A DNA stretch of 64,000 nt, from positions 81,974,134-82,038,133 of the forward strand of contig NC_064435.1 in NCBI RefSeq assembly GCF_023343835.1, written 5' to 3'. Source of the stretch: Lagopus muta. Lineage: Eukaryota > Chordata > Aves > Galliformes > Phasianidae. A program made the position numbers and the translations under genes. Position 1 is the first letter of the stretch, and each line of letters begins with the position of its first letter. Shown in pieces: positions 59,101-64,000 of the stretch. The notes under the pieces are model-generated. The model was not told the origin of the DNA, made no database searches, and saw only the letters and a list, made by a program, of their open reading frames with translations.

Positions 59101-62100
59101 ATGCCACAGTTGCCTCAGACTCAGGCCCATAGTGAGGCTCTCAGTTTTCTTCCTCTTCCCATTTAAATAGTCTTGAGATTTCATTACATGGGAAAAAAAA
59201 AAAAGAATACTCGCAGTGGAGGAGGAGACAAAGCAAATTTTCCATTGAAGAAGAGGGCACACAGGTTGGGTGAAAGAGGAAAAGAATCAAGATATAATGA
59301 GGAGAAGTTTGCCCTCTCAGGCTCTGTTCAACCAAGCTTCCCAGGGTAGAGGAGACACGGAGAGGGAAAGACAAAACTGTCCCCAGTGTCCAGCCAGGAA
59401 AAGACATCCCATGTACATCTTGGGCATCAGTGGGAGGTGGTTTCCATCTTGGTGAGCCAGTAGTTTGGTGGGTAGACATGCTGTTTTGTGTAATGCAACT
59501 GCTGTGGAAGACTGTAGACTGAGGAAATGTTGGGACATTTCCAGCATCTTCTGTATCCATATCAGAGGCCAGAGGGCTCCAGTTCCTCACAAGAATTACA
59601 ACACCGGGATGCATATGATCTTATGATCTTGGTCTTGGGGTTGGTATCAGTCCCTCTCTCACAAAGCTGGTACAGTTTGGTGTCATTAGTGTTGAAAAGT
59701 GGTCCTGGCTTGACACTTGCATGTACGCAACATCTAGATAGGTTATTTTGTCACTAATTTGTGCTAATGGCCTCTGGAAACCACACCTAGGTTTGCCTCA
59801 ATTGCTCCGCCACTTGTGTTTGACTCAGTCTCTGTTAGGTTGCAGTAGGAATAGCTATGTTGATCCCTCCCATGATCCTGCTGTGACCAAGCACAACTGT
59901 CTAGTGAAAAAATGGCAAAGTATACAAAGCAGCTTTGTACTAATGGGTTTTAATGGGATGGTGCTGAGTTTGGGGTGATTTGAGGACTGGCATTTGATTT
60001 GAGCAAGAGAGCTGCACAAGGAGAAATTCTGCTGGGATATTTCTGGAAAACAGTGCAGGAAAACAATGCAGGATACTGAAGTGGTGCACTCTATGTTGCT
60101 CCCTACATTACCTGACCTGGGCCATGCTCTTAGTAACTGCTCGGTTAAGTGCTACCAGGCACAAACCAAAAGCATGACAGACACGATTTAACAGTAGAGG
60201 CAAGAGTTATTTTGGGTAGAGGTGAAGATGAAGAAGCTATGGCTCATTTTCCTGCAATACTTCCTTCCCACTAATCTCAGACTCAAGCAAACACTGTAAG
60301 TAAGCACACAAGTATTGCTGTAGATCCTGCCCCAGCTCCATGACCCACCATTGCATGGGAAGCCTGTGGCAGAGGAAGAAGTCTAGTCTGTGTTACTTCA
60401 GCCATATTAGCTGGGTTGTGCACATGGACAATGAGATGGGATCTGGGCTCCTCCTGCAGCCTCCTCAGGGCAGAGGTCTGTCTTTTCTTCATTTGTCTGC
60501 AAAGCACATAGCTGCGGCCTTGTGTAAATAATGCATAACATGCACAGTCGTATTTTCTACACTTCCTTGCCTGCACAGATGGCTTCAACGGGAAAATGTC
60601 ATTGCTGATCATTAAAAGGCAACAAACTCTTCAATTACCAAAATAAATAAGTGGTATATTGTTGGCTTTTACAGTGAGTAGGGTCCTATGTCGTTGGCTT
60701 TTTTTCCTCATTTATGCACCTTCAGCAAATTGATTTGATAAAACCTGGTTCCAGACATCACCTTATTTCAAGTTCAGTTACCTAGGAAACCGCAGTATAC
60801 TGCTGGGACAAGCTGCCCGCTTCTGCTCCTGTTGAAGCTATTAAACACATCAGCTCTTCCTTCAGGAGGAGCAGAGCACTGCTGATTTTGTCTCCTAGCT
60901 ATTTTATGCAGATACAGAATGCTGTGCATCCTACCAGGAGAGACACACTTACAAATGCCTGTAGGAGAAGAGCTCAAATGCTCTCCATACCTGCATCTAC
61001 GCACTAAAAATTGCTTGTGTAGCTATCAGACTGCATGCAGATAATGCACATATCAACAGCATCCAAACACATGGATGTATGCACTCACTGTGTGTATACA
61101 CGTATGCCTGTGCAAAATAGCTGCTCTACACATGTTGTTATGCATGTAGATGCTGTCTCACCTGAAACAATTAAGTCTATCAGGAGTTCCATGAGAATAC
61201 CAATTTTATTTGAATATCTGAGGGATCAGGGTCTGTTTTTATCAGAGGACTCATTCATATAACATGAGTTCATTTAATTTGGCACTACAAGGCTTCGAAC
61301 TCTCTGCCTTCCTTTTTCTGAAAAAACTAGGCCCTCGAAGAGCTTCCCTAACATATCGTGGTGGTACTTGCAGATGGCTGGAAAGCAAAGCGCTCAAGCA
61401 TTACCGTTATTTTGTATGATGCTTAATTTTGCCAGATTTCTATAGTGTATACACAATGGTGAGTGTCTCTCAGGTGTGAGATACTCATCTCCACAAGTCC
61501 CAGGGACACATGGGCTCAGGTGCTGGGCTGAAAGTGGAAGCTAGCAGTGAGCAGCCAGACAGGGGAATCCCATTTTTTTCCCTTGCACCAGGGCCCACAA
61601 CACCATGGGGGTGCAAACACATACATAGTCATGAGTCTACTCTTGTTTAGCACAGGTAACACTGACTGGAGCTAGATCTCATTTAGAAGACAGCCCTGTG
61701 AACAAGAAACTCCCTTTTCCCCATGCTGCCATTCAGCACTTTTCCACAGATAGCAAATGTCCATAATGCTTTCTTTTACAGGAACGTGGAGCCCAATGTG
61801 CAGCTCACAGATGGGAAAATAAAACCTGCTGTGCATATCTCTGAGTAGTTTGCTGTGTCGTCGTAACTCATGCAACCACCTGCAGGTGCCCCGTCTCTCA
61901 CCAACTATGGATACTGGGACTGCTCTGATAGAAAGGGGTTATGGTCCAAGTCTAGAGCATATCTTCTATTCATGATAGCGCTTAAAGGTATTCCTAAACA
62001 TTCTGAGCAGAATGTCAAAAAGTAGTGCATTTTCTCTGGCAGGCCTGCTCCCCAAAACGTTTGGGTCTTGTAATGTCCGTCAGTAAAGACAGGAGCAGGC

Positions 62101-62351
62101 AATACTCAAAACAGGGCTATGAGATGTTGCGACAGCTACCAGACAGCAGGTCGCTCCAAGGACAGCTGCCTTTGTTTGAAATGTGCACCGGAGTCATAGC
62201 ACTGTGATTTTTACAAGCAACTAAATCTGTACTATTTATCCAATTCTCCCGCAGTTGGGGCACTTTGCTACATAGCTGCCTACCAAAATGAAGAAGAAAC
62301 ACAGATCGGAAAGAGAGATCTACACTCCTGTGAGGAAGATGTTTATGATAT
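56102..62351. other. Intergenic sequence, nothing recognised
   Basis: A 6.2-kb stretch without a recognised repeat, exon or RNA gene. The longest open frame (59141-59614 -, 157 codons) overlaps other open frames and has no known domain, signal peptide or repeat structure. A region around 57840-58540 is GC-richer and open in several frames at once. Confidence 0.45.
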
Positions 62352-62587
62352 GATAAAAGATGGGAAAATTAGATTCACTGTTAGGAGGAAATTCTTTATT
62401 CAGAGGCAGTGGCACAACTACCCAGAGAAGCTGTGGGTGCCCCACTCTTGGAGGTGCTCAGGGCCAGGTTGGATGGGACCTTGGGCAGCCTGAACTGAGG
62501 TTGGGTGGGATTTGAGGTCCCTTCCAACCCAACCCATTCTGTGATTCTATGATTCTATGATTCTATGATTCTATAATTCTGTGATTC
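62352..62587 (+). mobile_element. CR1 LINE 3' fragment with long octamer tail
   Basis: Sense CR1: TTAGGAGGAAATTCTTTATT, CCCAGAGAAGCTGTGGGTGC, GCCAGGTTGGATGGGACCTT, GGGCAGCCTGAACTGAGG, GAGGTCCCTTCCAACCCAAC. It ends in six and a half ATTCTATG-type tail units at 62536-62587, three of them perfect. This is the longest tail in the window and suggests one of the younger insertions. Confidence 0.95.
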
Positions 62588-62630
62588 CTGTTAAGATTTA
62601 CAGATAACTTGTTTGTGCATATCTAGATAA

Positions 62631-62720
62631 ATGGATGGATGGATGGATGGATGGATAGATAGATAGATAGATAGACAGATAGATAGATAGATAGATAGAT
62701 AGATCGATCTATGGATGGAA
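62631..62720. repeat. Compound (ATGG)6(ATAG)12 microsatellite
   Basis: Six ATGG units (62631-62654) pass into twelve ATAG units (62655-62702) with one ACAG interruption at 62675-62678, then the palindrome AGATCGATCT and two more ATGG units. It lies 43 bp beyond the CR1 tail. Confidence 0.97.
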
Positions 62721-64000
62721 AAATACTTGGAATTTTAAGTGGCTGAGAAACTTTTACTTTCGCCAACCTGTCAGCACTGGCATTGCCTACAGGTTTGTGG
62801 TTTTTTTGGCATTACTTAGACTTCTGTAGTTCCTCTGTTAGTAGTTGCGTATAACTTTTAGAAAAACCTTTCCTCATATCCATACCTATCCTATGTGTAT
62901 ATACATCCATAAATACATACAAGTACCTATAGACATCTGTAACTTTATAACATGCACACACAATGAGCCTCTGTATGTTTCCAAGCCATAAGCAGATAAT
63001 GTGGAAATTATGGTGTATGGGAACTGTTGAGTCACGGCCTGAACAACTGAATCAGCCATGGGAGCACTGGTGAAGGCAATTCAGCCGTGTGACTTTAGGG
63101 GTGGAACCTGGCTGCACCTCTCCTAGACCCCAATGGACTCAATGGAGTCTTTCCTGCAAACCTACATCTTCAGGTACAGGTGAGCCTTCCTTCCCTGCTT
63201 GTTTCTTTTCCCATTTTCACCATGATAATCGTTTCACCTGTAACACCAACTGTAACTGATGGCCACATGATTTCTTTCATCCACTACCTCCAGGATGGAG
63301 TAGGGCGTTTTTAACCACTCTGAATGATGCTGAGAGTATGATAAACAGCCTTTCTAGATCAAAACCTCTGCAATGCATCTTTCACTTCCCGGGGCAATGA
63401 TTCATGCAGCTGGGACCTGCTTTTATGAATAGGCGTTCCCAGAAGGGATTTGGCCGTAGCAATTGCATTGGTGCCTGGGACTTTTTCCTGGAAATTTTTA
63501 CATCAGACACTTGAACTAAGTTTATGTGTTCTTCTGCATAGAAGAATCTTTATAAAGGTTTGCTGTCCTGGCTGCCCATAAGTCACTGATTTCTGATTAT
63601 TGCCTGTCTATATCCTGGAGGTTATTATGTTTGCTTGGATACATTTCTCACTTGAAATACTGAGAATGATGTAAAGAGAAGCTTTGGCAACAGACAAACT
63701 TGTGATAATTGTCTCAGCTGTAAAAGCTTCTGGGGCCTCACAGAGATAGAGGCAGCAGATGCATCTATGTCTGTGTTACCCTGCTTTTTCAACATCCCCA
63801 AAGCTTCATTGCTTTTTTTGACAAAATTATGGAAGTAGTGTGGAAAGGGAAAGAAACACATTTGAGGAGAATAAAGCATTTACTTGCTTGGAGAACTGAC
63901 TCAAGAGTGCATGACCCTAAAGAGAAGGAAGACTGGCCAGAGAGTTATAACATCTAGAAATGCTTTTTTTCCCTCCAACTGTTTTTTTTTTCATCTCCTG
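62721..64000. other. Intergenic sequence, nothing recognised
   Basis: The block at about 63030-63175 (GGAGCACTGG, GGTGGAACCTGGCTGCACC, CAATGGACTCAATGGAG) reads like it could belong to an interspersed repeat I cannot name. No exon is seen to the end of the window. Confidence 0.4.

Noticed and set aside
59141..59614. 157-codon open frame on the - strand, the longest one outside a recognised repeat
   Set aside because: No recognisable domain, motif or splice context; overlapping frames on both strands are also open, and low-complexity residues dominate its C-terminus.
62631..62720. CRISPR-like or other functional tandem array
   Set aside because: Units are 4 bp without spacers: an ordinary microsatellite.
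1..64000. tRNA, rRNA, snRNA or NRN1 exons
   Set aside because: Looked for A/B-box pairs, U6-like sequence and neuritin peptide signatures; none was seen. Short or diverged RNAs could be missed by eye.

Overview
The window looks like vertebrate nuclear DNA from a bird. It carries about twenty 5'-truncated CR1 LINE copies, several ending in the avian CR1 3' tail built on ATTCTATG units (best at 62536-62587). It has long gene-poor stretches with short AT-rich microsatellites, and one exon whose translation matches the C-terminus of a vertebrate protein. I cannot name the species. There are no operons, CRISPR arrays or bacterial features.

The only protein-coding sequence I can support is the terminal coding exon of FARS2 (mitochondrial phenylalanyl-tRNA synthetase), + strand, 8587-8725. 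It has a clear splice acceptor, a stop codon, a short T-rich 3' UTR and an AATAAA signal at 8899-8904. Positions 1-8586 are therefore read as the 3' part of the last FARS2 intron. Everything after about 8.93 kb is read as intergenic DNA downstream of FARS2. In mammals the next gene is NRN1, and none of its exons is visible here.

The rest is a layered repeat landscape. Two CR1 copies lie in the intron: a 1.2-kb copy at 1435-2676 that keeps much of the reverse-transcriptase C-terminus with broken frames, and an 80-bp stub at 7727-7806. Downstream, CR1 pieces lie on both strands. The largest are 22634-23345 (-), 42265-42997 (+) and 54225-55145 (-), and two pieces (18420-18648, 35895-36060) look much older. 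CR1 covers roughly a tenth of the window. One probable solo endogenous retroviral LTR (- strand, about 55703-56101) shows CCAAT, TATA-like and AATAAA signals in the right order but has no internal viral genes. Simple repeats include (TTA)12, (CCTTT)6 and a compound ATGG/ATAG block.

I found no new multi-gene system. The observations most worth a second look are several short, perfect or near-perfect hairpins that look like template-switch products (one built from CR1 sequence), a CpG-retaining segment with an RFX X-box-like palindrome near 25.19 kb, two homeodomain-site-rich AT islands near 46.2 and 51.4 kb, and the LTR.
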